A DNA stretch of 64,000 bases from Leeia speluncae (GCF_020564625.1 NZ_JAJBZT010000006.1:1-64000); one strand, 5' to 3'. Counted from the stretch's first letter, positions 1-11,077 are shown. Program-made: numbers and translations. The notes: generated from the sequence alone by a model not told the origin.

Positions 1-193
1 TCGTTTGGCTTTTTACTTTGTGGTTTCTAAACCGCTACTCGGATACTTGTGCCACAGTATCAAATATAAAATCTGCCTCCCAACTCCATTCTTCTTTTTT
101 TATTTCTATTGTAGTGAATCCCTTTCATTTGTTTCTTTTTGATAAAATCATATTCTGTAGTCTCTCTTTTCTTTATTGTTTGTGAATGTCTCT
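1..193. other. Intergenic stretch before tadA
   Basis: AT-rich sequence with no supported reading frame, RNA gene or clear hairpin. It presumably carries the tadA promoter, but no convincing -35/-10 pair stands out. Confidence 0.4.
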
Positions 194-694
194 ATGGAAA
201 CCTCTGTCGCTTGGAGTGAGCAGGATAATATATTTATGCGTGAAGCACTTAAGTGTGCCGTGCAAGCATATAAGCTAGGGGAGGTGCCGGTAGGGGCGGT
301 TGTTGTGTTTCAAAATGAGATAATTGGCAGGGGTTACAATCAGCCAATTATGCGGCATGATCCTTCTGCTCATGCTGAAATGATGGCCATTCGACAAGCT
401 GCACGGAAAATAGGAAATTACCGGCTAGTGGACTGCCAATTGTATGTAACTTTAGAACCTTGCTTAATGTGTAGTGGTGCCATCATGCATGCAAGGATTG
501 GTCAGGTAATTTATGGTGCTCCAGATTTCAAAACTGGAGCTTGTGATAGCGTTTTGAATGTCTTTGAAAATTCACAATTAAACCATCATGCTAAAGTTCG
601 CTCTGGATTGCTTGCAGATGAAGCCGTTAGTTTACTAAAGCAGTTTTTTGCTGAACGTAGAGCGCAGAAGCAATTGGCTAAGGGTGTAGAGTAG
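194..694 (+). CDS. tadA: tRNA-specific adenosine deaminase TadA
   Basis: TadA deaminates adenosine 34 of tRNA-Arg(ACG) to inosine in the cytoplasm, allowing wobble decoding. The 166-residue protein has the zinc deaminase motifs: HAE at residues 60-62 (zinc His60 and proton-shuttling Glu62) and PCLMC at 89-93 (zinc Cys90 and Cys93). The segment around EVPVGAVVV is the usual TadA N-terminal strand. I chose the ATG at 194: an in-frame TTG at 176 would add six residues not expected in the family. The length matches E. coli TadA. It stands alone, convergent with the IclR gene downstream, with only 12 bases between the stop codons. Guanine deaminase and other CDA-fold enzymes are alternatives, but the motif spacing and N-terminus fit TadA best. 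Confidence 0.95.
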   Translation: METSVAWSEQDNIFMREALKCAVQAYKLGEVPVGAVVVFQNEIIGRGYNQPIMRHDPSAHAEMMAIRQAARKIGNYRLVDCQLYVTLEPCLMCSGAIMHARIGQVIYGAPDFKTGACDSVLNVFENSQLNHHAKVRSGLLADEAVSLLKQFFAERRAQKQLAKGVE

Positions 695-706
695 CACTAT
701 TTACAA

Positions 707-1507
707 CTAAGGTTTTCCGCCTAAATCTGCTACGAGTTTGAGTAGCTTTGGGGCGATTTCTATTTCTAGAATTTCTTTGGACAATTTATAAGCGGGCCCA
801 CTGCAATTTAATGAGAGATGAGGTTGTCCTGATAACCCCGCACGAATTGGGCAACCAATTGCAAAAATTTCGCTTTCATACTCCCCTAATGAAATAGTAA
901 AACCATTCTCTGCGTAGTAGGCTAGGGCTTTATTTAGTCCTTCATGAATAGCAGGCCATTTTTCACCATAATAAAGACCTAGCGATTCAATCGTTTGTTG
1001 TTGTTCACTTTCAGATAGGCCGGCAATCCATGCGCGTCCGATGGCGGTTGTTGCCAGTGGAACGGTCGACCCTATATCGTGCTTGATGCTTAGTCTGGCC
1101 GCGGAGCGGCAGGCTTCAATGTAGATCATTTGATTGCCTGATCTTGCTGCTAATGTGACTGATAATCCCGTTTCTTCAGACAGGGTTTTCATTAATGGAA
1201 GCGCGAATGAACGGATGTCTTGTGTGGCAAGTGCTGCATAGCCTAAGCCCAACACCGCAATGCCAGGGCGATATCTGCCATTTTCTTTGTCTTGGATTAA
1301 ATAACCTAGTTGCAAAAGCGTGTAAGTTAGTCTTGATATGGTCGATTTAGGTAGACCGGTTCGTATCGCTAGCTCTTGGTTGCCAAGCCATGTATCTCCT
1401 GGCTTAAATGATTCGAGGATTGATAGCCCTCTTGCTAAGGCTGTGACGAATAGTCGATCTTTGTTGTGATCAATCTCTAAATTATTATTTTCGTCACTTA
1501 TTGTCAT
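707..1507 (-). CDS. IclR-family transcriptional regulator
   Basis: This is a 266-residue DNA-binding regulator. Residues about 18-80 form the IclR winged helix-turn-helix, with a recognition helix around GLPKSTISRLTYTL. Residues about 95-260 form the effector-binding domain that senses small, usually aromatic or carboxylic, metabolites. The ATG at 1507 has an AGGAAG ribosome site a few bases upstream. It is divergent from the CHASE4-GGDEF-EAL gene across about 130 bases. IclR proteins of this type (PcaR, PobR, KdgR relatives) commonly control nearby catabolic genes, so the gcdH/CoA-transferase pair 2.7 kb away is a possible target. That is inference, because an unrelated gene lies between. 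The effector is unknown. Confidence 0.9.
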   Translation of the reverse strand: MTISDENNNLEIDHNKDRLFVTALARGLSILESFKPGDTWLGNQELAIRTGLPKSTISRLTYTLLQLGYLIQDKENGRYRPGIAVLGLGYAALATQDIRSFALPLMKTLSEETGLSVTLAARSGNQMIYIEACRSAARLSIKHDIGSTVPLATTAIGRAWIAGLSESEQQQTIESLGLYYGEKWPAIHEGLNKALAYYAENGFTISLGEYESEIFAIGCPIRAGLSGQPHLSLNCSGPAYKLSKEILEIEIAPKLLKLVADLGGKP

Positions 1508-1635
1508 TTTGGCTTCCTAAATAGAATTGAGATATTAACAATTTCTGTTAATGTTCTCCAGACTATCTAACTGTTCGAGTTTAGAAATGTTCACAGTGTA
1601 TATTTGTTCAAATCAGCTAAAATGAAGTAAATATA

Positions 1636-4014
1636 GTGCGTTATGGTGTGAGGAGCATGGCATTGTTTAGAAAAATAAAAAGCCATTTAAGCTTGCAAGT
1701 CCTACTTTGGATTAGCTTGGTTCTATTCTTGATTATTTCTATTGATACCTACCTTTCTTGGAAGGCGTTGGATGTGCGCTTTCAGTCTTTAGAGCGTGCT
1801 CAAGTTTCTTCAAAACTAAAAATAGCTAATTCACTTGTCGAAGATCGAATTAAAGGTCTTGCGCGTGCCGCTGGGGATTATTCTAATTGGGATGAAACAT
1901 GGAACTTTATGTTAACGCCCAATACTGAGTTTGAGCGGACTAATGTTTCGAAGGAAGTGTTGAGAAATTTAGATATTGATGGTTTTTGGTTGGTGCATAT
2001 GGACCGCTCTGTCCGTGTGGCTGCATTTGGTTCTCGGCTGTCTGGAGATGCTGATGGTGCATTTTCTATTAGCTACAAACGTTTTCCTCAAATAGATCAA
2101 GTATTGCGAAGCATTGATTGGCCACGAGTTCAGGCTCAGATTACAAGTGGTCAAAAAGCAGGGCAATTTATCCTCGCTGGCGAACAGGCCTTAATGGTTG
2201 GTATTGCGCCTATCTTGCACAATGATGAGTCAGGCCCGCAGCGTGGATATGCATTAATGATTCGCGTCTTGGATAAGGAACGTTACTCTTCTTTATTCGA
2301 GTTAAGTAATTTTTCTTTTAATGTGATGCCTGAACAAAATGTAAAAAATGCAATTACATTTGAAGGGGATCATATCCTTTCTGCTTTCACCAATACCACT
2401 CCTACAAGGTACGGGTTTACCGTTGCGATAAATGAAGAGCGTGCTTCTACCAGTCAACGCATTGAAATTTTATGGCTTTTAATTCTTAACCTTTTTGTGA
2501 TTTGGCTAGTTGCTACCTTTGCGCTTGTTAAAGGCGTTTCAAAAATCATTGTGTCTAGAATTCTTGCCTATGTTGCGACATTGAAAGGGTATACGGAGTC
2601 ATCTAGTGGCATTCGTCTAAAGCATAAAAATATAGATGAGCTAGACACGCTGGCAGAACATATGAATGTCTTGATGGGGCGCGCAGAAAGCCATCGTGAT
2701 CGCCTTGTGCATGAAGCAACGCATGATCCATTAACTCAATTGGCTAACCGCGCTTTATTAGCGGTAAAAATCGAAGAAGCAAAAATTAGTGCGCGTGCAA
2801 GTGGTAAGTGTTTTGCTTTAATTTTGATTGACCTTGACCATTTTAAAAATATTAATGACATTCATGGCCATTCGGTTGGCGACGATATTCTTCAGGTACT
2901 AGGACAGCGGTTGCGTGGCATTACGCATGAATCCGCTTGTATAGCGCGTCTTGGAGGAGATGAATTTGCCATTCTCTTACCTGAAATTTCTCGCGTAGAA
3001 GAGGCTCAACTACTTGCTAATAATATTCTTTTAAATCTGCAAAGCGGATTAATGTCAGATCGTCTGTGCTTTAACATGACGGCTAGTATTGGTGTGGTAT
3101 TTGTTGAGAATCGTCAGATCGATAATACCTATAATTCTATTTTGATGAAAAAAGCCGATATTGCGATGTACCGTGCTAAGCAATATGGTCGAAATCGTGT
3201 GACTATTTTTGCGGATTGGATGCTGGAATTTTTGGAGGAAAATTCTCGTTTAGAGGCTGAGCTTGCTACGGCGTTAACCAACGATGAAATTGACTTTGTT
3301 ATTCAACCCATTGTGAACGCAAATGACCTCTCATTGAAAGAATTTGAGATATTGGCAAGGTGGAATCATCCTCGTCTTGGTTTGGTAATGCCTGGAACGT
3401 TTATACCCGTTGCTGAAAATGCGCATATGATGCGACAGCTTACTTTGGAATTATTGAATAAAGCCTGCCAGCGCTGTCGGTCTTATATTCTCGCCCATCC
3501 GGGTAGCCGTATGTCTGTTAATGTCTCGATTCAAGAGTTGCTTGAAGATGGGTTTGTTGAAGAGCTTGAGTTGGTATTGCGGCAAAATGATTTCTCTGGT
3601 GGCTGGCTAAATCTTGAAATTACTGAATCTTTACTAGAAAGTAATGAGAATAGTTTGCTTGGACCAATGAATTATTGTGCCGGTTTAGGTATTAATTTCC
3701 ACTTGGATGATTTTGGTACTGGTTATTCTTCCTTGGCTAGATTGCATACACTTCCATTTACCTCCATTAAGGTAGATAGATCCTTCATTAATCGTTTAGG
3801 GTTCGAGGGAGATGCAATTGTTGAGGCGATTGTGCGTATGGCGCATGCGTTGTCTTTAAAAGTGATATGCGAGGGGGTGGAGACTCGTGCGCAGTTAGAC
3901 ATGATTCGGCAACTGAATGCAGATAGTGTGCAAGGCTACTGGGTGGCTAAGCCGATGAAGTTTTCTGATTTTGAAAGTTGGACGGCTGTTGATCGAGAGT
4001 TTATGGTTCGTTAA
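1636..4014 (+). CDS. Membrane CHASE4-HAMP-GGDEF-EAL c-di-GMP protein
   Basis: This is an inner-membrane sensor that may make and/or degrade cyclic di-GMP. Numbered from the GTG at 1636 (792 residues), a membrane segment lies near 22-44. A periplasmic CHASE4 domain follows with its signature around DYSNWDETW, then a second membrane segment near 276-298 and a HAMP-like linker. GGDEF sits at 440-444 and is intact. No RxxD inhibitory site precedes it (HESA is at that position). The EAL domain has EIL at 571-573 in place of EAL but keeps the catalytic set NVS, EITES, DDFGTGYSSL, KVDRSF, EGVET and QGY, so phosphodiesterase activity is plausible. Starts at GTG 1648 or ATG 1657 are also possible. It is divergent from the IclR gene and followed by a terminator hairpin. 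Confidence 0.93.
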   Translation: MRYGVRSMALFRKIKSHLSLQVLLWISLVLFLIISIDTYLSWKALDVRFQSLERAQVSSKLKIANSLVEDRIKGLARAAGDYSNWDETWNFMLTPNTEFERTNVSKEVLRNLDIDGFWLVHMDRSVRVAAFGSRLSGDADGAFSISYKRFPQIDQVLRSIDWPRVQAQITSGQKAGQFILAGEQALMVGIAPILHNDESGPQRGYALMIRVLDKERYSSLFELSNFSFNVMPEQNVKNAITFEGDHILSAFTNTTPTRYGFTVAINEERASTSQRIEILWLLILNLFVIWLVATFALVKGVSKIIVSRILAYVATLKGYTESSSGIRLKHKNIDELDTLAEHMNVLMGRAESHRDRLVHEATHDPLTQLANRALLAVKIEEAKISARASGKCFALILIDLDHFKNINDIHGHSVGDDILQVLGQRLRGITHESACIARLGGDEFAILLPEISRVEEAQLLANNILLNLQSGLMSDRLCFNMTASIGVVFVENRQIDNTYNSILMKKADIAMYRAKQYGRNRVTIFADWMLEFLEENSRLEAELATALTNDEIDFVIQPIVNANDLSLKEFEILARWNHPRLGLVMPGTFIPVAENAHMMRQLTLELLNKACQRCRSYILAHPGSRMSVNVSIQELLEDGFVEELELVLRQNDFSGGWLNLEITESLLESNENSLLGPMNYCAGLGINFHLDDFGTGYSSLARLHTLPFTSIKVDRSFINRLGFEGDAIVEAIVRMAHALSLKVICEGVETRAQLDMIRQLNADSVQGYWVAKPMKFSDFESWTAVDREFMVR

Positions 4015-4034
4015 CTTTTGTCTGTTTGTATGAG

Positions 4035-4073
4035 AAAGCCCTGTGGTTGAAAAAACTGCAGGGCTTTTTTATT
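4035..4073 (+). terminator. Rho-independent terminator after the CHASE4-GGDEF-EAL gene
   Basis: Nine-base arms AAAGCCCTG (4035-4043) and CAGGGCTTT (4059-4067) flank a 15-base loop, and a T run closes the stem. It lies 20 bases after the stop codon. Confidence 0.8.
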
Positions 4074-4200
4074 TGCGTCAAATGATTCTGATGTTTGCGC
4101 TAGCAGCTTTGCTTTTTTTTGGAGACTGGCGTATTATTTTTGCATTGTGAAATAAAGTTCCGCAAAGCGGAATTGATGAATTCTCGCTAAGGAGATCAGA

Positions 4201-5382
4201 ATGAGCAAATTTAACTTTCAATGGAATGATCCACTCATGTTGTCTTCACAGTTAAGTGAAGAAGAACGCATGGTTCAAGATGCGGCAAATAGCTATTGCC
4301 AAGAGCAATTAATGCCTAGGATTCTTGAAGCAAACCGCCATGAAACTTTTGATGTGAGCATCATGAAAGAAATGGGCGAATTGGGTTTTCTTGGCGCAAC
4401 GATTCCTGAGGAATATGGTGGCGCAGGTTTAGGGCATGTTTCGTACGGCTTGATTGCTAGAGAAGTAGAGCGTGTTGATTCTGGTTACCGTTCTGCGATG
4501 AGTGTGCAGTCTTCTTTAGTTATGTACCCAATTTATGCTTATGGTTCAGAAGAGCAAAAGCAAAAGTATTTACCAAGATTGGCAACCGGCGAGATTATTG
4601 GCTGTTTTGGATTAACAGAACCAAACTATGGCTCTGACCCTGGTGGAATGATTACGCGCGCGAAAAGTGTAGCAGGTGGTTATTCACTTTCAGGTAGCAA
4701 AATGTGGATTACCAATTCACCCGTTGCAGACATTTTCATCGTTTGGGCAAAAGATGATGCCGGCGAAATTCGTGGTTTTATCTTAGAAAAAGGGATGAAA
4801 GGTCTATCTGCGCCGAAAATTGAAGGTAAGTTTTCGCTTCGTGCCTCCATTACTGGTGAGATTGTGATGGATGAGGTGTTCGTCCCTGCTGAGAACTTAT
4901 TACCGAATGTAAAAGGTTTAAAAGGTCCATTTGGTTGTTTGAATAAAGCCCGTTTTGGCATTGCGTGGGGAGTGATGGGGGCTGCAGAGTTCTGCTGGCA
5001 TGCCGCACGTCAATATACCCTAGACCGTAAACAATTTGGTCGTCCATTAGCGGCGAATCAGCTGATTCAATTGAAGCTAGCCAATATGCAAACAGAAATT
5101 ACGCTAGGTTTGCAGGCTGCGTTGCAGGTTGCTCGCCTTTTAGATGCGGATCAGTGGGCACCAGAAATGATTTCCCTCATTAAACGTAATAACTGCGGGA
5201 AATCGCTAGATATCGCCCGTGTTGCACGTGATATGCATGGTGGAAATGGTATTGCAGATGAATATCATATTATCCGCCACGTGATGAATCTTGAGGCGGT
5301 GAATACCTATGAGGGTACTCACGATGTGCATGCGTTGATTCTTGGTCGTGCACAGACGGGTATTGCGGCATTTGGCGCTTAA
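4201..5382 (+). CDS. gcdH: Glutaryl-CoA dehydrogenase
   Basis: GcdH is a FAD enzyme that oxidises and decarboxylates glutaryl-CoA to crotonyl-CoA, passing electrons to electron-transfer flavoprotein. It serves lysine, tryptophan and glutarate breakdown. The 393-residue protein is full length for the family. It shows the acyl-CoA dehydrogenase N, middle and C domains, with [11 protein letters not shown] in the flavin/substrate region and the catalytic base Glu371 in YEGTHDVH; the human enzyme uses Glu370. The end ARTQTGIAAF-like tail (here [12 protein letters not shown]) is typical of GcdH rather than of short-chain acyl-CoA dehydrogenases. AAGGAG lies just before the ATG. The CoA-transferase starts 29 bases downstream, so the two likely form an operon. 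Confidence 0.95.
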   Translation: MSKFNFQWNDPLMLSSQLSEEERMVQDAANSYCQEQLMPRILEANRHETFDVSIMKEMGELGFLGATIPEEYGGAGLGHVSYGLIAREVERVDSGYRSAMSVQSSLVMYPIYAYGSEEQKQKYLPRLATGEIIGCFGLTEPNYGSDPGGMITRAKSVAGGYSLSGSKMWITNSPVADIFIVWAKDDAGEIRGFILEKGMKGLSAPKIEGKFSLRASITGEIVMDEVFVPAENLLPNVKGLKGPFGCLNKARFGIAWGVMGAAEFCWHAARQYTLDRKQFGRPLAANQLIQLKLANMQTEITLGLQAALQVARLLDADQWAPEMISLIKRNNCGKSLDIARVARDMHGGNGIADEYHIIRHVMNLEAVNTYEGTHDVHALILGRAQTGIAAFGA

Positions 5383-5411
5383 TTTCTGCAACAAATAAAA
5401 AAGAGAAAAAC

Positions 5412-6620
5412 ATGGGTGCTTTATCTCATTTACGTGTACTGGATCTTTCCAGAGTATTGGCTGGGCCTTGGTGCAGTCAAAACTTAGCGGACTTAGGTGC
5501 CCATGTGATTAAAGTCGAGCGAACATTAAATGGGGATGATACCCGTGGTTGGGGCCCTCCCTTTTTAAAAGACACTAACGGAAACGATACAAAAGAGGCC
5601 GCATATTACTTGTGTGCTAATCGTGGTAAGCAATCGGTCACGATAGATTTTACAAGACCAGAAGGCCAAGCGTTGTTACACGAATTAGTAAAGCAATGTG
5701 ACGTTGTGCTCGAAAATTTTAAAGTCGGTGGCCTAAAAAAGTATCAGTTGGATTACGACAGTATCAAAGCCATTAAGCCTGATATTGTGTATTGCTCTAT
5801 TACTGGCTTTGGTCAATCTGGTCCTTATGCGGAACGTGCTGGCTATGACTTTATGATTCAAGGTCTTGGCGGCTTAATGAGTATTACTGGTGACCCAGAT
5901 GGAGAGCCTCAGAAGGTTGGGGTGGCTGTAACGGACTTGTTTACCGGTATGTATGCCACAACTGCCATCTTGGCCGCGTTAAATCACCGACAAGTAACTG
6001 GCGTTGGCCAGCATATTGATATTGCGTTACTAGATTGCCAACTGGCCATGTTGGCGAATGTAGCGAGTAACCATTTAGTCGGTGGAATGAAGCCACCACG
6101 GTTAGGAAATGCACACGCTAATATTGTTCCCTACCAAGTTTTTGAAGTGGCGGATGGGCACATTATTGTGGCTGTAGGCAATGATACGCAATTTGCACGT
6201 TTTGCCGCGTTGTGTGGGCATGCTGAGTGGGCAAATGACGAGCGATTTGCTGCTAATAAAAACCGGGTGAAAAACCGGCAGATTTTGGTGCCGATGATTG
6301 CGGAAGCAATGAAATTACGTAATCGCGATGAATGGTTGCAGATGTTAGAGGTTGAGACGATACCTTGTGGCCCGATTAATAGTATTCCGCAGGCGTTTGA
6401 AGACCCTCATGTGCAATATCGTCAGATTAAGGTGAATGTTCCGCACCCAAGCGCTGGAAATGTGCCATTGGTGGCTAATCCAATTCGATTAAGTGAAACA
6501 CCAATCGAATATAACGTTGCACCACCTACGCTTGGGCAGCATACACAAGAAGTGTTGAGTGATATAGCTGGCTTAACGGAAGAGCAACTAGCTGAATTAG
6601 CTGGTAAAGGTGTTATTTGA
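5412..6620 (+). CDS. Class III (CaiB/BaiF) CoA-transferase, probably glutarate-activating
   Basis: This family moves CoA between carboxylic acids through an aspartyl-CoA thioester. The 402-residue protein has the family N-terminus (LRVLDLSRVLAGPWC) and the likely catalytic Asp175 in VTDLFTGMYAT. The position directly after gcdH suggests it activates glutarate using succinyl-CoA, as the human SUGCT protein does. The substrate is inferred from the neighbour only; formyl-CoA or carnitinyl-CoA transferases share the fold. GAGAAA lies shortly before the ATG. A strong terminator follows, which closes the two-gene unit. Confidence 0.88.
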   Translation: MGALSHLRVLDLSRVLAGPWCSQNLADLGAHVIKVERTLNGDDTRGWGPPFLKDTNGNDTKEAAYYLCANRGKQSVTIDFTRPEGQALLHELVKQCDVVLENFKVGGLKKYQLDYDSIKAIKPDIVYCSITGFGQSGPYAERAGYDFMIQGLGGLMSITGDPDGEPQKVGVAVTDLFTGMYATTAILAALNHRQVTGVGQHIDIALLDCQLAMLANVASNHLVGGMKPPRLGNAHANIVPYQVFEVADGHIIVAVGNDTQFARFAALCGHAEWANDERFAANKNRVKNRQILVPMIAEAMKLRNRDEWLQMLEVETIPCGPINSIPQAFEDPHVQYRQIKVNVPHPSAGNVPLVANPIRLSETPIEYNVAPPTLGQHTQEVLSDIAGLTEEQLAELAGKGVI

Positions 6621-6684
6621 AGACATTCAATTTCAAAACCGTGTGTTGAATGGGTTTTGAATCATTTTCCTCTGCAGTCGTGGT

Positions 6685-6717
6685 GGGCCGATCGATTTAT
6701 CGTCGGCCCTTTTTTTT
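6685..6717 (+). terminator. Rho-independent terminator after the gcdH operon
   Basis: Seven-base arms GGGCCGA (6685-6691) and TCGGCCC (6703-6709) are followed by eight T. It sits between the CoA-transferase and the convergent rhlE gene. Confidence 0.88.
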
Positions 6718-6728
6718 ACTTAGCTTAT

Positions 6729-8102
6729 TTAGCGAGGTTTTCTTCTCGGTGACTTATCACGGGAAGGTGTTGTCCCGTGCGTGTTGTTTCCCGCTGCCAA
6801 ACTACGTTTTGGAATAAATGGTTTGGTAGTTGTTTTTGGTGCGTCAGATGGTGCACTCACTTCTCTTGTTATTTTTTCTGCTGGCGTGGTCGATTTTTGA
6901 TGATTGGTCCGAGGCTTGTTTAAAGCTGGCTTGGGCGCTCTACTTGGGCGCTCAGACGCTTCTGGTTTTGGAAAGTCGTATTGCGCTAATGGAATTTGCT
7001 TGCCCATCATTTTTTCGATGGCTTGAAGTGCTTTTCTCTCATCTGGTGCTACTAGCGAAATTGCACTTCCTTCTGCGCCTGCTCTACCTGTGCGGCCAAT
7101 ACGATGAACATAATCTTCTGCTACAGACGGCAGTTCGTAGTTTACTACGTGTGGTAGTTGGTCGATATCTAAACCACGAGCAGCAATATCGGTTGCCACT
7201 AATACTTGCAACTTACCACTTTTAAATTCAGATAGTGCTCTGGTACGTGCGCCTTGGCTTTTATTGCCATGAATCGCTAATGTAGGAATTTCTGCTTTTA
7301 ACAAGCGTTCAGTTAGCGCATTGGCGCCATGTTTAGTTCTGGTAAAGACGAGCACTTGAAACCAGTTTTTCGATTTAATCAGATGGGTTAGCAAATGACG
7401 TTTATCTTCTTTATTCACTAAAACCGCTTCTTGTTGCACGGTTTCGGCTGCTGTATTTCTTCTTGCAACTTCAATGGTTTCAGGGTTACTGAGGAAGCTA
7501 CTTGCTAGATTTTTAATATCATCTGAGAACGTGGCAGAGAAAAGTAGATTTTGGCGCGATGTAGGTAGTAATTCTAATATCTTACGGATGTCACGAATAA
7601 ACCCCATATCTAACATGCGGTCTGCTTCATCTAGCACCAGAATTTCTACTTTCGACAGGTCCAATGTACCTTGTCTGACATGGTCTAAAAGCCGCCCAGG
7701 CGTGGCAACAAGAATATCTACTCGGCTTTTTAACGCTTTAATTTGCGGATTGATGCTGACTCCACCGAACATAGCAAAAGAGGTCAGTTTTAAAAATTGA
7801 CCGTAGGTTTTTACGCTTTCATCGACTTGCGCTGCCAATTCGCGGGTAGGGGTCAACACGAGTGCTCTTACTGGTGGGCGTCCTTCTGAAGGCCCTTTTT
7901 TACTTTTGTCGGTCAGGCGATGAAGAATCGGGAGTGTAAAACCAGCCGTTTTCCCCGTCCCTGTTTGTGCTGCAGCAAGTAAATCTTTTCCTTCTAAAAT
8001 ACAAGGAATCGCTTGTGCTTGAATGGGGGTAGGGGTGTCGTAACCTGATGCGGTAATGGCCTCAAGAATAGGCTCGGATAATCCTAAGTCGGTAAATTTC
8101 AT
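6729..8102 (-). CDS. rhlE: DEAD-box ATP-dependent RNA helicase RhlE
   Basis: This is a cytoplasmic RNA helicase that remodels structured RNA, usually in ribosome assembly and RNA decay. The 457-residue protein has the Q motif (TPIQAQAIP), Walker A (AAQTGTGKT), PTRELA, DEAD within [16 protein letters not shown], and motif [12 protein letters not shown]. The last 80 residues or so are basic, proline- and lysine-rich and disordered, as in RhlE tails that bind RNA. The [11 protein letters not shown] variant and lack of extra domains favour RhlE over SrmB or DbpA. No other gene is in its transcription unit. Confidence 0.93.
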   Translation of the reverse strand: MKFTDLGLSEPILEAITASGYDTPTPIQAQAIPCILEGKDLLAAAQTGTGKTAGFTLPILHRLTDKSKKGPSEGRPPVRALVLTPTRELAAQVDESVKTYGQFLKLTSFAMFGGVSINPQIKALKSRVDILVATPGRLLDHVRQGTLDLSKVEILVLDEADRMLDMGFIRDIRKILELLPTSRQNLLFSATFSDDIKNLASSFLSNPETIEVARRNTAAETVQQEAVLVNKEDKRHLLTHLIKSKNWFQVLVFTRTKHGANALTERLLKAEIPTLAIHGNKSQGARTRALSEFKSGKLQVLVATDIAARGLDIDQLPHVVNYELPSVAEDYVHRIGRTGRAGAEGSAISLVAPDERKALQAIEKMMGKQIPLAQYDFPKPEASERPSRAPKPALNKPRTNHQKSTTPAEKITREVSAPSDAPKTTTKPFIPKRSLAAGNNTHGTTPSRDKSPRRKPR

Positions 8103-8423
8103 GGGGATTGAAGTCCTTCGGTAAGCGCCACAATGACATGTTCGTCTTGTTCAGTCTTGGGTTACCAGATGGGTTAGTCGAAATGTTTACTTGTAGAGGG
8201 TGCGTAGACCGGGACTTCAAGTCCTGTTTGAGACTGAGGCAAACAGGCGCATTTAATTCCTATATTTTATCAGATGGACCACTAAGTGTTGGGCGAAAAA
8301 CGCTTATCTACCAAGTTTCTTTATAAAACTTTCATTTTCATGTTGGCAGAACACCCTGTTTCATAAGAAAATCTAGGGATTATTGACCTCTTGCGGCGCT
8401 GTAGCCGGCTAAAGATAGATCCC
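8103..8423. other. Intergenic region between rhlE and alaS
   Basis: This 320-base divergent region must contain the promoters of rhlE and alaS. A 13-base perfect inverted repeat (GGACTT, C, AAGTCC) lies at 8212-8224. No RNA gene or supported ORF was found. Confidence 0.5.
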
Positions 8424-11051
8424 ATGAAAAGTGCTGATATACGTAAGAAGTTTTTGGAATTTTTTGCTAGCAAGGGCCACCAAGTGGTTTCTTCTAGTCC
8501 ACTAGTACCAGGCAACGACCCGACGCTAATGTTTACCGTTGCTGGTATGGTTCAGTTTAAAGACTGTTTCTTAGGTTTTGAAAAGCGTAGTTATACACGT
8601 GCCGTGACCTCTCAGCGTTGCTTGCGCGCGGGTGGTAAGCATAATGACTTAGAAAATGTGGGTTATACCGCTCGTCACCATACATTTTTCGAAATGTTGG
8701 GTAACTTCTCATTTGGTGATTACTTCAAACGTGATGCAATTAGTTTCGCGTGGGAGTTCTTGACGGGTGACGCATGGCTTAAATTGCCAAAAGAGCGTTT
8801 ACTTGTCACCGTCTACGCATCAGATGACGAAGCATTCGATATCTGGAATAAAGAAGTGGGCGTTCCTGCCGATCGTATCATCCGTATTGGTGACAACAAA
8901 GGCGCACCATACGCATCAGATAACTTCTGGACGATGGGTGATACTGGTCCATGTGGTCCTTGTACGGAAATTTTCTACGACCATGGCCCGGATGTGGCTG
9001 GTGGCCCTCCAGGAAGCCCCGAAGAAGATGGCGATCGTTTTATCGAAATTTGGAATAACGTGTTTATGCAGTTTAACCGCGATGAAAGCGGTGTATTGCA
9101 TCCGTTACCGAAGCCATCTGTTGATACCGGTATGGGCTTGGAGCGTTTGTCTGCTGTGTTACAGCATGTACATTCGAACTTCGAAATCGATCTTTTTGTG
9201 AACCTGCTAAAAGCAGCTGCGCGTGAAACCGGGCTTGAATACACCCAAGATCAACCATCTCTGAAAGTGATTGCAGACCATATTCGTGCATGTTCTTTCT
9301 TGATTACTGATGGCGTGATGCCGAGTAATGAAGGCCGTGGCTATGTACTGCGCCGTATTATCCGTCGTGCAGTTCGCCATGGTTATAAGTTGGGACAGAA
9401 ACAATCGTTCTTTCATAAGCTAGTGCCTGATTTAGTGAAAGAAATGGGTGAAGCTTATCCTGAGCTGAAAGAGGCAGAATCACGTGTAGTGGCTGCGCTG
9501 AAAGCAGAAGAAGAGCAGTTTGCTAAGACATTAGAAAATGGCATGCAAGTGCTAGAAGATGCGCTGTCTGCTAACAGTACAAAGCTAAGCGGCGAAGTGA
9601 TCTTCAAACTTTACGATACGTTCGGTTTCCCTGTTGATATGACAGCAGATATTGGCCGCGAACGTGGTGTTGAAGTAGATCTAGATGGTTTTGAGCGTGA
9701 AATGGAAGCTCAGCGTGAAAGAGCGCGCGCAGCATCTAGCTTCAAAACATCGGCCAATGTGGAATACGCTGGCGCAGCGACTGCTTTTGAAGGTTATGTG
9801 GAAGCGAGCGTTGATGCAAAAGTGCTTGCCCTCTACAAAGATGGCCAAGCCGTTGATCAGTTAGTTGCTGGTGATGCTGGTATTGTGGTCCTAGACAATA
9901 CTGCTTTCTATGCGGAAGGCGGTGGTCAAGTTGGCGATACCGGTGAAATCTCTGCAACTGGTGGTGTTGACGCTTTGTTTGATGTGAAAGACACACAAAA
10001 GATTCAGGCGAGTGTGTTTGGCCACCACGGTGTGCTAAGCCGCGGCCAATTAAGCGTGGGTGATAGTGTGCAAGCAACGATTGATTTGCACCGTCGCCAA
10101 GCAACTGCCCGTAACCACTCGGCAACCCACTTGCTTCACGAAGCACTGCGTGAGGTATTGGGTACGCATGTGTCGCAAAAAGGATCGCTTGTTAACCACG
10201 AACGCACTCGTTTTGACTTTGCGCATGGTCAACCTGTTACCGCGGCAGAAATTGCAAAAATCGAGAGCATTGTTAACCATGTCGTTATGGCTAACTACGA
10301 CGTAACTGCTAGCTTGATGTCTTTTGACGATGCATTAAAAACTGGTGCAATGGCGCTATTTGGTGAGAAATACGGTGATGTAGTCCGTGTGCTACAAATG
10401 GGGGATTTCTCAACTGAATTGTGTGGTGGTACGCACGTGCACCGTACCGGTGATATTGGCTTCTTTAAAGTCGTATCTGAAGGCGGTGTGGCAGCCGGTG
10501 TACGCCGTATCGAAGCGGTGACCGGTGAAGCGGCTGTTGCATGGGTGCAGCAGCAAGATATGCTGATCAAAGAAGCTGCGGGCTTGTTAAAAGCGCCGGT
10601 TGCAGAGTTAACTAGCCGTATTACGCAGACCCAGGACAACTTACGTAGCCTTGAAAAAGAAATTGCACAATTAAAAGCTAAATTGGCAAGTAGCCAGAGT
10701 GGCGAATTAATTGAAAAGGCCGTTGAAGTGAATGGCGTGAAGTTGTTGGTGGCTGAATTAGCGGGTGCCGATGTTTCTACATTGCGTCAAACCATGGATA
10801 CACTAAAAGATAAGTTGGGCAGTGGTGTCGTGGTATTGGGAACGCATGCTGATGGCAAAGTATCGCTGATTGCAGGTGTGACAGCAGACTTAACTGGCAA
10901 AGTGAAAGCGGGCGAAGTGGTAAATCACGTTGCTCAGCAAGTTGGTGGTAAAGGCGGTGGCCGTCCAGATATGGCGCAAGCGGGTGGGACTCAACCAGAG
11001 AACCTTGCTGCTGCTTTAGCGAGTGTACAAGACTGGTTAGCAGCTAAGTAA
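8424..11051 (+). CDS. alaS: Alanine--tRNA ligase
   Basis: AlaS charges tRNA-Ala with alanine and clears mischarged serine and glycine. The 875-residue protein matches the E. coli length (876) and starts at ATG 8424 ([14 protein letters not shown]). An in-frame start 33 bases earlier adds residues not seen in the family. The catalytic class II core includes [19 protein letters not shown]. The editing domain carries HSATHLLH and CGGTHV, whose His and Cys residues bind zinc. The C-terminal glycine-rich end [15 protein letters not shown] is characteristic. It is monocistronic, with two terminator hairpins downstream. Confidence 0.98.
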   Translation: MKSADIRKKFLEFFASKGHQVVSSSPLVPGNDPTLMFTVAGMVQFKDCFLGFEKRSYTRAVTSQRCLRAGGKHNDLENVGYTARHHTFFEMLGNFSFGDYFKRDAISFAWEFLTGDAWLKLPKERLLVTVYASDDEAFDIWNKEVGVPADRIIRIGDNKGAPYASDNFWTMGDTGPCGPCTEIFYDHGPDVAGGPPGSPEEDGDRFIEIWNNVFMQFNRDESGVLHPLPKPSVDTGMGLERLSAVLQHVHSNFEIDLFVNLLKAAARETGLEYTQDQPSLKVIADHIRACSFLITDGVMPSNEGRGYVLRRIIRRAVRHGYKLGQKQSFFHKLVPDLVKEMGEAYPELKEAESRVVAALKAEEEQFAKTLENGMQVLEDALSANSTKLSGEVIFKLYDTFGFPVDMTADIGRERGVEVDLDGFEREMEAQRERARAASSFKTSANVEYAGAATAFEGYVEASVDAKVLALYKDGQAVDQLVAGDAGIVVLDNTAFYAEGGGQVGDTGEISATGGVDALFDVKDTQKIQASVFGHHGVLSRGQLSVGDSVQATIDLHRRQATARNHSATHLLHEALREVLGTHVSQKGSLVNHERTRFDFAHGQPVTAAEIAKIESIVNHVVMANYDVTASLMSFDDALKTGAMALFGEKYGDVVRVLQMGDFSTELCGGTHVHRTGDIGFFKVVSEGGVAAGVRRIEAVTGEAAVAWVQQQDMLIKEAAGLLKAPVAELTSRITQTQDNLRSLEKEIAQLKAKLASSQSGELIEKAVEVNGVKLLVAELAGADVSTLRQTMDTLKDKLGSGVVVLGTHADGKVSLIAGVTADLTGKVKAGEVVNHVAQQVGGKGGGRPDMAQAGGTQPENLAAALASVQDWLAAK

Positions 11052-11077
11052 GCGCTAGAAAGTTGTTACGTAAAAAG

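Noticed and set aside
6830-7225. Plus-strand 131-residue frame opposite rhlE
   Set aside because: It overlaps the conserved helicase core on the other strand and shows no family resemblance.
9742-10146. Minus-strand 134-residue frame inside alaS
   Set aside because: Antisense shadow of the editing domain; composition (many His, Gln, Leu, Arg) is artefactual and no start signal is seen.
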